Part shown: one piece after another, positions 1-9,660 of the stretch
Numbering within the stretch: the first letter of the stretch is position 1
How the letters are laid out: each line of letters starts with the position of its first letter
Source: Diospyros lotus
Taxonomy: Eukaryota; Streptophyta; Magnoliopsida; Ericales; Ebenaceae
Reading direction: 5' to 3'
Assembly (NCBI RefSeq): GCF_014633365.1
Contig: NC_068338.1
Location: 9,806,616 to 9,870,615, forward strand
Length of the DNA stretch: 64,000 bases
Translations under genes and position numbers: made by a program
The notes under the pieces: generated by a model
What the model was told of the DNA's origin: nothing
Database searches by the model: none
What the model saw: only the letters and a program-made list of their open reading frames with translations

Positions 1-122
1 GAATTTATATTTGTGCTACAACTACACTCACACACTGGTGAGTTTAAACCTCCTCACCATTTCAACACTGAACATCCAAACTGATTAAGGCTATTTAAAT
101 TGTAGGGTGAAGAGTGCAGCCA
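1..122 (+). repeat. 3' terminal fragment of an Athila-type LTR
   Basis: This is the reverse complement of the first ~120 bp of the LTRs at 37835 and 49098, with only a few differences. It ends in CAGCCA at 122, the same 3' terminus as those LTRs. No Asp-tRNA primer site follows, so it is the end of a 3' LTR or of a solo LTR on the plus strand. The rest of the element lies left of the window. It shows that the LOG-carrying Athila family has at least one more copy close by. Confidence 0.85.
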
Positions 123-533
123 AATGGCTATGCATTTGATCTTATGCTTTAATTGTTTAAATATGAGTGATTATTTTGAAAGATATAGATTGGCTCTGAT
201 ATGATCATGAGTATGCAATATGTATGAATTTTGTTTTGGCATCTCATGAGAAAGGTTTATGTATATGGCATGTGCTCAAATGTTGATATTAATAATGTCA
301 TCTTAAGGGGGAGCTATCTCTAGTTTTTTAAAACTATCTTTACTTAGTTATGTTTATCTCCAAATTCATTTCTATTGAAAAGATTTTGGTTTAAGCGGGA
401 GCCTCTTTTTTTTGCTCTCAGTATGTTCCAAAAAAAGGGGAGTATTAATCTTTTTGATTTTGACAAAAGGGGAAGATAAAATAAATGAATTAATTTTCAT
501 ATTTGGTTTTTTCATCATCAAAAAGGGGGAGAT
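123..533 (+). other. 3' non-coding tail of a Sirevirus-like copia element
   Basis: AT-rich sequence with no coding potential between the Athila LTR end and a polypurine tract. It reads into the 3' LTR at 534 and contains several purine runs, as expected for the region between the end of pol and the 3' LTR of Sirevirus-type copia elements. The assignment rests on the polypurine tracts and on the LTR's 3' end, not on protein. Confidence 0.6.
430..533 (+). promoter_or_regulatory. three polypurine tracts, the last abutting the LTR
   Basis: Purine runs lie at about 430-442, 463-476 and 520-533. The last (AAAAAGGGGGAGAT) directly precedes TG at 534 and is the likely plus-strand priming site. Multiple polypurine tracts near the 3' LTR are a reported trait of Sireviruses (from memory). 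Confidence 0.65.
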
Positions 534-832
534 TGATATTTTACTCTTGGATAATAAAATACTGGTTTTGATAATGACTATATGAAAATCAATCTCTATG
601 GATTATATGAATGAGAAAATAAATTTGTAATATAAAATCAATCTCTATGGATTATATGAATGGGAAAACAAATTTGTAATATATGAATTTTGAAGCAAGG
701 TATGAAATCCTATGGAAGAAATATTGAGTATGGTTGAGTGAGGTTTTGTTTCAAAATATACTTTTGATAATCTCAACTTGCTTTCAAAAGATCAAAATAA
801 GGATTTATTAAGTTTTCAATGTTTTCAAAAGG

Positions 833-1152
833 ATAGTCGACTATGTGGTTTAATGCTGTTGACTATGCCTAAAAATAGTCGACTATGTTATAAGGATAGT
901 CGACTATGCATAAGGATAGTCGACTATGCTGATTTGATCTGTCGACTATTTAAGGCATCTGTCGACTATTTTTGTTCATAAAATTCAAATTTCTCTTCAC
1001 ATTTTTTGCAATAGTCGACTGTGCATATGTGTCTGTCGACTATGGAATTTTTGTGTTATAAGATAGTCGACTATGCGTTTTTGTCTGTCGACTATGTTTT
1101 GTTTTATTTGTAAAAATAGTCAACTATGCATTTTTTTTCTATCGACTATATC
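833..1152. repeat. array of TCGA-centred palindromes (ATAGTCGACTAT)
   Basis: About 13 copies, several mutated, of two alternating words, ATAGTCGACTATG and CTGTCGACTAT, are spaced roughly 18-50 bp apart. The full word ATAGTCGACTAT is a perfect 12-bp palindrome. The array lies in the LTR upstream of the TATA box, where enhancer-like elements would sit. No function can be read directly. Confidence 0.9.
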
Positions 1153-1234
1153 TTTTATAGAAAGCTTCCAACGACTAGTTTTTCAACTCCAACGGTCACA
1201 AACGGATACATTTCTCTTCAATCTCTTGGAAAGC

Positions 1235-1244
1235 TTATAAATAC
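1235..1244 (+). promoter_or_regulatory. putative TATA box of the Sirevirus-like LTR
   Basis: TTATAAATAC lies about 85 bp downstream of the palindrome array in the LTR, a plausible core promoter. Motif match only. Confidence 0.4.
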
Positions 1245-1819
1245 AAGTCGTGGATGATCAAGAGAAGGCTAATGGATGGGAACGAGTTGATCTAAAGAGT
1301 TCAAATCATTTTTACTCGAGCTTATAATATTTGAGCTTTCACTGTTGTATTTTTTCTCCAAGGCTTTGTTGTTCTATCATTGTAAATTTATTATTAAGCC
1401 TTGTTTTCGTTATGAGAGAACTTGTAACTAAGAGTGTTAACTCTTAGCTTCTCTCTTTACATTTGTATCATTCTTATTTTCCTACCTTTATGCTAGAGGA
1501 CTTGCTCATTAAAGCAAGGGGCTGTTTTCCTAGCTTGTGTAGCTAGAGGGCCTACTTGTGTAAGTAGGAGGTTTTAGTGAATTGGTTCAAAATCCTTAGT
1601 GGGAGTTAAGGTAGTGGATTAGGCTTGGTTTAAGCCGAACCACTATAAATCCTTTGTGTCATTTATTCTTCTTGCTTTACATTTGTTATTTCATATGTTC
1701 TATGTTTTAAATCACTAAAACCTCAATTTGTTAAAAAGCTTTTCAAGTTCAATTAAGTTTTTAATTATACCAATTCACCCCCCCTCTTGGTGTGTTCCAA
1801 AGCACCTCCCGTTCCAACA

Positions 1820-2575
1820 TATCCAAATTTACATAGGTTCGCACATAAGCATACAACAACAGTAAATTAAACTTATTCTTCTGCTACCTCCTTTCCCTTA
1901 AAGCCGCTCGTCGAACCTGGAACGTTTGAATATTCCAAGGACATAGTCCAATTAGAAGATGAATCTTCTAGTGAGAAACTCCAAAAAACAATTTATATCG
2001 ATGCATGATCAGGTATAAAATGTATGGGAAGACAACGAGAACTACTCCGAAGTACCTCGTGAACACGTTAGCCTCCTCCAACGAGAGCTTTCTCAATGGC
2101 TCACGCATAGCGCCTCTCGAGAGGTCCCTAACCATGTCACTTTGGCCCGACTTCATAGCACTCATGCAAGCACCACATCCGTTGTTCCTTAAACTCACGG
2201 TCTTCCCATGAGAGCTTTCTCGATAACGCACGCATAACACCTCTCGGGGGATATCCGACTTTTTCCCTTGGCCAATAACAAATAGGTTCAACAGTATGGC
2301 CACACGAATTTTATAAATGCAACAGTTAAAAAGCTAATAGCATATAATTTTCAGAAAAATACATTTCATATATGCATCATGATTTCACGTAAGAGAATAA
2401 CAAGCGTTTATGTGTAAGAACTTCATGAAACACGTCTCATGCAATAGAAGTCTCTCATAAGAGAATAAAAAATAGGATTTGGAGTATAGGAGTCTCACCT
2501 TGTTGGTTTATCTCTTCGACGGTATAATTTCACAACAAACAGCCTAGGTTTCTGCAGAAAATACATGTTTCGGTA
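1820..2575 (-). repeat. gypsy LTR family V, left copy, first part
   Basis: Positions 1824-1912 match 19949-20060, including the phrases ATCCAAATTTACATAGGTTC and CCCTTAAAGCCGCT with few changes. This part and 4045-5133 therefore form one old LTR, cut on the left by the Sirevirus insertion and split by the solo LTR at 2576. Minus polarity is inferred from the LTR ends of the complete V insertion at 19649-28193. No coding sequence is seen; the open frames here are short. Confidence 0.65.
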
Positions 2576-2850
2576 TGATAAGTGTCTTTTATACACTTAT
2601 TTTGGTCTATAAACTTAGCATTTATACATTCAATGAGCATGATTTCTACTTGATTTGGTTCTATATATGGTTATGTAGATGTGGAGCATGTGTTAAAGCG
2701 GACATGGAGCAAAAAGAGTGATTTTGGTGCATTATGGAAGTGAAATAAAGCTTGGAGGCGTGGTCGGGTATCAAATTAAAAGAAAGCAAAAGAGTATCGA
2801 GAGCAAGAAGTTGAAAATGATAAAGCAAGAGGCTAAAGAAGAAAGCTAGC

Positions 2851-3090
2851 GATCTTACAGCGGAATGCATACCGCTGTAGGACCGCTATAAGGTTTAGTT
2901 TCTGGAGCTCACGGTCCTACAGCGGAATGCATACCGCTGTAGGACCGCTTTAGGAATTGCTTTCTGGAGCTCACGGTCCTACAGCGAAATGCATACTGCT
3001 GTAGGACCGCTTTAGGAATTAGTTTCTGGAGCTCACGGGTCTGCAGCAACAAGCATACCGCGGTAGGACCGCGGTAGGGATCAAAGCTTC
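2851..3090. repeat. 62-bp tandem repeat with hairpin cores, 4 copies
   Basis: Units start near 2851, 2912, 2974 and 3036. Each contains a stem such as CCTACAGCGG / CCGCTGTAGG around an 8-nt loop (AATGCATA). The last copy is more diverged, with loop-side changes and CCGCGG words. It lies upstream of the LTR TATA box. Only the structure is certain. Confidence 0.9.
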
Positions 3091-3178
3091 GGGAAAAGGC
3101 CGTTTTAAGCCCGTTTCAATCCAAATAAAAGAGAAATAGACTCCTTTAAGGTGCAGGACTTTGATAACCTAAAGAGGA

Positions 3179-3188
3179 CTATATAAAG
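3179..3188 (+). promoter_or_regulatory. putative TATA box of the solo LTR
   Basis: CTATATAAAG lies about 90 bp downstream of the hairpin array. It is a good plant TATA match in the expected position of an LTR U3. Confidence 0.5.
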
Positions 3189-4044
3189 ACTTATTCTTGG
3201 AAGATTTGAGAGTTTTTTGGGAGAGAAGAGAAGTGGGCAGAAGATTGAAGACTTTACTATTAGGTTGTATTTTTCTTTTCTTTTTCAATTCTTTGCTATG
3301 GATTCCAACTCTTTTCTTTTTCTTTTGATTGAGAGCATGCATAGCTAAGTGTTTATAGCTAGGGTGAATGATGAAACCTCGACTTCTAATGGTTTGATTT
3401 AAAGTTATTTGGTTTGCTATTTTCTTATCTATCCGGGTTGATTGTTTGTTATGTTTATAATGTTGTTTTGATGCTTGATCACCATTGAAACTTATTTTGA
3501 TTTGTATTGCTTTTGAGAGATTCAATACGGATTAGATATGGTAGCAAACAACGTAGGGTCCGATAATAGGTAGAGATACCGTTATGCCCTATGAAATCAT
3601 TGTGTGATGATCTCAGTGATTGAATGCATGTTTATATGTTCGAAGGTTGACTAGAGATAGTTAATCTCATATATATACATAAAACTAAATGACCATCGAG
3701 AGAGGCTTTTGGTTGTAATTGGATTATCGATTTTCAACCTAAGATAAGGAATAGCAGCACCCGAGTAATGAATAATTGAATCATAGAGGTCGACGGTGGA
3801 TTCACAAACCCTAGTGCCTTAGTCTTGTGAGTTTTAAATCAAAGCAATTATTTTGTTTGCATCTTTTATTCATAAATTAGTTTTCATTACAATTGAATTC
3901 TTTGTTAATGTGTGTGTTAGATTAAGGTTAGATCAATTAGAGTAAACGTCAAAAGTTAGTCCTCGTGGGTACGACACTCTATTCATCACTGTATTACTTG
4001 TCACGATCCGTCCACTTGCGGGATAGAATTAGCCGGACACGGTA

Positions 4045-5133
4045 AACCTAAACCCAAATATTTTTATACAGGATTGAAGGGTATTAAATTAGAGGCATAA
4101 CTGGAACATTTAATGGAAAAAGAACCCCTCACGCGCCCCAATAAGGCTAGCCACGCGCCCTCACGCGCAGCTATTATCTGGCGCATGTATCTCACGCGCT
4201 GCACAGCAGTCTCGGACTGCTTCACCTCTGGTTGGTATTTCGGCCATAACTTCCTCATTTTAACTCCGATTTGACCCCCGTTTAAACATACGCGACCCTC
4301 TCTTCCCCCTCTACAAGATTATCAAAAAAAAAAAATTGAACTTACCTCACTTTTTTTCTGACTGATTTTGGCGAATTCCGTCTAAGGCTCGCAACTCCGA
4401 CGAGGCTCGTTCTCCGCCGCTTTCTTCCTGCCTTCTTACTGAACTCCCTTCTCTCTCTCTAGAGAAAGCTCTTTCTCTTAGAGTGCTTCACTCCTCAAAC
4501 TTGGTTGGAATGATTTGAGAAGAACCCAAGGTGCCTTTTTATAGATTTCTCCAACCAATCACATTATGCCACTTGTCAAAATCTTAGCCATGGATTCCAA
4601 GACTCAAAGCCATAATTGAGTGGCTTTTGAAATCCAAAACTAGAATGAATTGATCTTTTGAAATCCAAGCTAAAACCCCAAACTTCTTTCAAATAACACT
4701 TTGGCCCTTATTTCAAGTCCTCAACTTCAATATTTTACCATATAAGCTCTTAATTTTATCCTTATTTCGTTTGGATAATTCTCTAATTACAATTACACCC
4801 TCAAACATCAAATTTATCGAGATACTTAAAATTTCAAAATTAATAACTCAAAATTATTCAATATATACGATTTTTCGGAAGCCCCTTACCATCATTCGAT
4901 CTTTTTAGGCTACAACTTAGCTTAACCGAAAACTATTTCTGATTTGATTTCTTTTAGCGTAATAAATCTCGCCTCGAGACGCTCGTCAAAAATATACCTT
5001 TAACCTTAGGTATCTAAGCTCTAGGGTACTCCCTACAACTAATTCGGTCACTCGTTGCCAATTCAAACATATTTTTGGTATTTTAAACTCACTTAAAATT
5101 TGTGGCATCTTCACAAAAATATGGGGTATTATA
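4045..5133 (-). repeat. gypsy LTR family V, left copy, second part
   Basis: From about 4080 to 5133 this matches 27140-28193 over its whole length, in the same orientation. Shared landmarks include GGCATAACTGGAA, GGCGCATGTATCTCACGCG, CGACCCTCTCTTCCCCCTCTA, CTCGCCTCGAGACGCTCGTCAAA and the terminus ATGGGGTATTATA. There is no coding sequence. The right terminus at 5133 is set by comparison with the TSD-defined end at 28193. Confidence 0.8.
4534..4544 (-). promoter_or_regulatory. putative TATA box of the V LTR (left copy)
   Basis: On the minus strand this reads CTATAAAAAGG. The matching place in the right copy (27593-27603) reads CTATAAATAAG. Conservation of a TATA word at the same place in two copies supports an LTR promoter firing on the minus strand. 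Confidence 0.5.
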
Positions 5134-5415
5134 GTGGCTTTTGTGAAGTCCCAGCTTGATTAGTAGGAAGTGGCCCTGAGCCAATGTTAAGTGGAAGTGG
5201 GACTGATTGGTTCCCCACCCGTTGGATGGGGGAAACGAAGCGATCACCTCCTTGTCGTTGAGCATTATGAGGGGGAGGAGGTGCTCCTTATTGCTGAGAG
5301 TTTCGTGGTGATAGGCGTGTTTCTATGCCTTGAGAGAGGGTTCGTCGATGTCCACGGGTGTTTGCCATTCTTAAGTTGACTTTTTTATCTTGCGTTTCCC
5401 ACAAACGTCGCCAAT
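5134..5415 (-). other. 5' leader and decayed primer site of a Tat-like element
   Basis: On the minus strand, just after the LTR at 5416-6395, lies a decayed primer-binding site (5396-5413). It resembles the TTGGCGCCGTCTGTGGGAA site common in Tat-lineage gypsy elements but has several substitutions. About 280 bp of leader follow before the sequence stops at the V LTR. The short open frames here match nothing I know. Confidence 0.5.
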
Positions 5416-5628
5416 TGTTGTTGCCAAAATATAACAATCTATTTTTAATTGCGGTCAGACGCAAGAGTCTTAGGAGTCGTGCTTTCATTGATGAGAATCT
5501 TGACTAGCAATTGGATCTAGTAGTGGTCTAGATCTGGTGATCCGATAGAGCTGATGGTCTGATAAGGCTGATGATCTGGTGGGTTGATGATCTGGTGGCC
5601 TAAAATGATCTTGTGGCCTAAAATGATC

Positions 5629-5778
5629 GAGTGACCTAAGGGTGACGAGTGGCCTTGTTGACCAAGTGACCTGAGGGTGACGAGTGGCCTTGTTGACCGA
5701 GTGACCTGAGAGTGACAAGTGGCCTTACTGACCGAGTGACCTAAGGGTGACGAGTGGCCAAGGTGACCGAGTGGCCTA
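5629..5778. repeat. 35-bp tandem repeat, about 4.3 copies
   Basis: Units starting with CGAGTGACCT or CAAGTGACCT begin at 5629, 5664, 5699, 5734 and 5769, each containing GGTGACGAGTGGCC. Copies differ by a few bases. The array lies inside the Tat-like LTR. Confidence 0.9.
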
Positions 5779-6071
5779 TAAAACGAGAGCACCGTTAGGA
5801 CGTGGGTGGGGGTCCCCCTACAAACCCTCCGATGCTTAAGTTAGATCTTGAGAGAAAATGAGAAAATTATACTTCAATTACTCAAAATTGCGTACCTTGT
5901 GATGAAGGCAGGGTCTCATATTTATAGCGAAGGAGAGAGAGAGAGAGCTCGCGATATTTTCGGCGAGAATCTCGTGGCCCATTCCGAGATTTTCGGAGGT
6001 CATTCGGTTGACGAGAGAGGGGGGCCACTCGGTTGGATCGGGAGATTTGCTCAAAAATTAGCAACCCCGGA

Positions 6072-6310
6072 GGGTCACTCGGTATGACCGAGTGACCCCC
6101 ACTTGGTTGCTCCCCCGAGTGGGATCCCTCAGCCTAACCAAGTGGACCCCACTTGGCTAGGCCGAGCTAGGGACGAGGGGCCACTCGGCACAATCGAGTG
6201 GCCCTCCACTCGGTTGCACCGAGCGGGGGCTCGGCCACTCGGGTAACCAAGTGGCACCCCACTCGGTTATGCCGAGTGGGGGTGTCCACTCGGCCCAACC
6301 GAGTGGGTCT
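6072..6310. repeat. cluster of CACTCGGT / ACCGAGTG inverted repeats
   Basis: The first is perfect: GGGTCACTCGGT (6072-6083), loop ATG, ACCGAGTGACCC (6087-6098). Further pairs of CCACTCGG and CCGAGTGG follow to about 6310, so the single strand could fold into several GC-rich hairpins. It lies in the 5' part of the sense-strand LTR. Confidence 0.85.
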
Positions 6311-6395
6311 TCCTCGACCCCCCGGCTTCATTTCATCCCAGCGAATTGGGGCCCATACTTGATCAGATATCCGCTTTGCCTTCCCAGGTACATCA

Positions 6396-8390
6396 TAAAT
6401 AAATGCAAAAGAAATGATTATTGGTCTTATAAGCATTTAATGAGAGGCATGATAGTGTTGGATTAAAGGAAAATCCAAAAAGAAATGAAATTAGTCATGC
6501 ATCAATGGTAGAAAATAGTCTCATTAAATTAAATGAGAAAGAAATGAAAATTCAAGGGATGAGATTAATTCTTGGATCTGGAAAGTGATCTAAGGGCCAC
6601 CATTAAATCTTAGAAGTTGGCATGGATTGCCAAATGGGTGGAGAGATTTTAAAGAGAGATGATTGGAAGGTGGAGATTTAATCTCCAAAATAAATCAAAG
6701 GCTAGCATTAAAACCTAGCAAAGCACATGGATTATGCTTCCTTTGGATGGCTAAGATCTTGTCTTATAAAGTGAAATAAAATCCAATGGTGGATATTAAG
6801 CAAGACTAAAAGCCATGGACTGTGTTAGTTTGGAGGGTGAGGATTTATTCTCACCAAATAAATCCAATGGCTAGGATTTATTCTTGAAGTGGAAAAATTG
6901 GGTATAAATTGGCAAGTAAGGAAGACTTGTCTTCCTTTGGCCATTTGAAGAAAGAAAGAAGAAATTGGAAGAAGCTTTCTAAGGAGAAAAAAAGAAGGAA
7001 AGGGAAAGAAGAATATCAAGAAGGTAAGTATTATTCCCTTTGGTAGTGTTAACTCTTTTATTTCTCTTGATGGGGGGCTTAGTTTCTTTAAAATTTGTAT
7101 CAAGGATCTCTTAAGAAGAAGAGTTGGAAGGAAGCTAGGAAGAGTTAAAAGCTTCAAGGAATGGAAAGAGGTAAGGGATGGCCCCATGGGAGGGTGGCCT
7201 TGTAATGTGTTGTAAGTATGGTTCATAAATGTGTATGTTGCATTTTGCATGTTCTATTGTGTACATGAGACCTATGGCCATAGGGTAGTTTGGGAACATG
7301 GTGGGAATGGTGGGTTGTGTGGGTAAAGAGACCTAGCCACACTTGCATGCATTTGGCATCATATAATCTTGTTATGTTCATATTTACTTTGCATTGCACC
7401 CTTATTGAGCTTTGAGCTCATGAGGTTTTCACCTCACATATAGGTTGCCAAGTAATGAGGAAGTGAGATTTTGGATGGAAAGCATGGAAGATGCATGGAG
7501 AGCACTTCAAGAAATGTATTTTGTTAGTTTTGGCTTGATTGAAGCCTAAAGCGTTAATGTATTCTTATTTTGATGTATGTTGTGTAATCATCAAGGTGGT
7601 TGTGTAAGCCTTATTTATGGAAAAATGGAGGCAAATTTGTATAATTGTTATGTGTATTTAATGTATTTATCTTCTGGAAAATAGGGGTTTAAAAGCCAAG
7701 AAAAAAAAATGTGAAGAAGGCAACAGCTACAGCAACCAGGGCCTGCAGGGGGCCACAGCAAGCAGAAGGTGCGCGCGGGCGCGCGAGGGGGCGGTAGCGT
7801 GCACTGGGGGGCGCAGGAACGGGCGGGTGCTAGAACGCGGGCGCCAGGGCGCACGCAGCTAGCCCCGCAGCCAATGTACCGCGGGGCCCTGGGCGTGCCA
7901 GCAGGCCCCGTTGGCCAATTTTTTTTAAAAATTTGGAATTTTTAGAAATTTTGGGCCATTTCTTAATTGGTTTTGGGTCCCAGAGGAATTTTCAAAATAA
8001 AGGAATTTTTCGAGCATATTTTTGAGATAAATGCCGAATTTATGAAAAATTAAAATTTTGAGTTTTTCCTCGAAAAATGTGTAAAAATAATGGGTTTATG
8101 AAAAGGTGATTTTTATGGAGCCGAATAGAATTCTTTGGAAGAGGAAGAATTAAAATAAATAAGAAAATGGCGATTGGGTATCTTAATGAGATTTTTTACC
8201 AAGTGCTATGTGGTTAAAACCCAATTCTGCTAGTGAATCCTTGGGTTGAGGGAACGGAATGACGAAGCCTAGTTCCCACCTAGTGTGTTTCATGTTGAAA
8301 CATAGTCCTCGCTTCACAAATGGTCGGGAAGGTGGGCAATTCAGGTAATTGTTCACGAGTGGCACCCGTAAGTGGGAACGAGGTGTCACA
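6396..8390 (+). repeat. long gypsy-type LTR, family Y, left copy
   Basis: This is homologous, in inverse orientation, to 29465-31089 plus 53031-53480. Landmarks are AAATCCAATGGTGGATAT near 6780, GATGGCCCCATGGGAGG near 7175, the GC-rich patch 7744-7915, and the end AGGTGTCACA at 8390. The 5' end is lost to the Tat-like insertion. There is no coding sequence; the 141-codon minus frame at 6825-7250 is a chance opening in purine-rich DNA. The GC-rich patch sits in otherwise AT-rich sequence. Confidence 0.75.
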
Positions 8391-9660
8391 TGAGAGTTAA
8401 TATTGGCCAATGTAGTGCATAGAGAAATGTTATGTTGGTTGTGAGCTTGACAATTCACGTAGATCTAATCGAGTGGATTAGATGGATGTGAGGGAGAATT
8501 TGAGATTTCACCAATAGGTAAGAAGAGCTTGAATGAGAAATTCATGAGGATGAGATTGGTTCCCATAAAGGGGGTTTAGGTGATGATTAGATCACCTGAT
8601 AGCTATGAGTGATACGGCTAGGGGGATGCCTTGGTTTGTGGGCAATTGATGAGAATTAACCTCGTGGTTAAAGGTTAATGGTTGTTAAAGAAAGCAGCTC
8701 GTGGGGATGATCAGTGGCCGACTGGGGGTGGCCGGCGATGGACGAAAGCGTCAATCAATGATATCGGCAACGACGAGCAACGGTTGGTCATGGCTGTGTG
8801 GTGTCTAAGGGTGGCCGGTCTGTGGTGCTAGTGACTTTGGAGTTGCAGTTGCGGCAACGAGTGACGACAGGAGGTCATCTTAGACCACGATGGTAGCATT
8901 AGAGCCAATGTGGCTGCTAACCAAATGATGTGAGCCTGATTGAAGTGAAAGGTATAAGAAGAATCCGGGAGAAGTCAGAGTTTCTCAAGGATTAGTAAGT
9001 TATTCAATGAATGGCAAAGTAATGAGGGAAAGGCTAATCCAAGATTGAGATCATGTTGGTTTAGACAACTTGTGAGGCTTAAGATGCAATGACCTTAGAA
9101 AGAGACTCATTGTTGTACTGGCGATGACATTGTCGAGGAGGACGGAGATAATCATTGTGCATGGTAGAATCTCAAAGCCAAGTGTCAGGTGTGAGTTGAG
9201 AGTTAAGTTGATTTGGGATGGCCGTGAAGTCTCGTGCTTTTGAGGGTGAGGTTGTGTTGAGGAATTATGGAATTCAAAAATGTTCCAATTGAATCTAGGT
9301 TGGTAAACTTGGCTAGAAGACCATTACAAGGGTGGTGATGTAACCATGATAGCTTGCGATAGTGGAGGTGGGACCCAAAGTCCTGGAAGCATACTACGGT
9401 GCGATGCAATCAGTGATGGACCTGAGCCATGCTGTTGGAGGCTAGTGTTAGGCCCCGATGTACCTGTATGGGAGCAACACAGTTGTGAGGGCTGGGTGTT
9501 GGCTCACCTAATGCACAGGGCAACACAATGATTATGCGGGAGGTTAAAGGCTAAAGATCTGTTGCGTGCACTGTAAGGGATGGCGAGGGCTATGGTTAAA
9601 GGTTCCACAACCTTAAAGCAAAATGGTAGGATCACTTACTTGGTGTAGGGTTTGACCACT
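8391..9660 (+). other. non-coding internal region of a large gypsy-like element (family Z)
   Basis: No gag or pol can be found in any frame. From about 9080 to 9660 the sequence is homologous, in inverse orientation, to 60860-61056 plus 63559-63760: GTAACCATGATAGCTTGC near 9340, TTGTCGAGGAGG near 9130, TAGGATC near 9628. Two diverged inverse copies without genes suggest a LARD-type non-autonomous retrotransposon (inference). The continuation is at 18707, after the copia insertion. Confidence 0.55.

Larger units (their letters stand above)
534..1819 (+). repeat. 3' LTR of a Sirevirus-like copia element
   Basis: This 1,286-bp LTR begins TGATATT straight after a polypurine tract and ends in CCAACA. 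The C-run plus CTCTTGGTGTG block just before the end (about 1769-1790) is typical of Sirevirus-class LTR 3' ends. A TATA box lies at 1235 and a palindrome array at 833-1152. The following bases TATCC (1820-1824) are the presumed TSD; the matching site is outside the window. The sequence beyond 1819 continues as family V (compare 19949 onward), so this element inserted into V. Confidence 0.7.
2576..4039 (+). mobile_element. solo LTR, Athila/Tat type (1,464 bp)
   Basis: Begins TGATAAGTGTC and ends GGACA, flanked by a perfect 5-bp duplication CGGTA (2571-2575 and 4040-4044). The 3' part contains the GTCCTCGTGGGTACGAC and CCACTTGCGGG blocks common near the 3' ends of Athila/Tat LTRs. There is no internal domain, so it is a solo LTR left by LTR-LTR recombination. 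It sits inside family V. It carries a 62-bp hairpin tandem array and a TATA box. Confidence 0.9.
5416..6395 (-). repeat. 5' LTR of a truncated Tat-like gypsy element
   Basis: Plus-strand ends are TGTTGTTGCC and GTACATCA, so the sense LTR starts TGATGTACC and ends CAACAACA, directly before the decayed primer site. On the right it abuts family Y, whose uninterrupted copy near 53470 lets the break be placed here. It is 980 bp long. It contains a 35-bp tandem repeat and a cluster of CCGAGTGG inverted repeats. The rest of the element is missing. Confidence 0.65.

Noticed and set aside
5191..5379. 62-codon plus-strand frame
   Set aside because: Antisense in the leader of the truncated Tat-like element; not similar to any protein known to me.
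6825..7250. 141-codon minus-strand frame
   Set aside because: It lies in purine-rich LTR sequence of family Y. The right copy does not keep it open and there is no homology.
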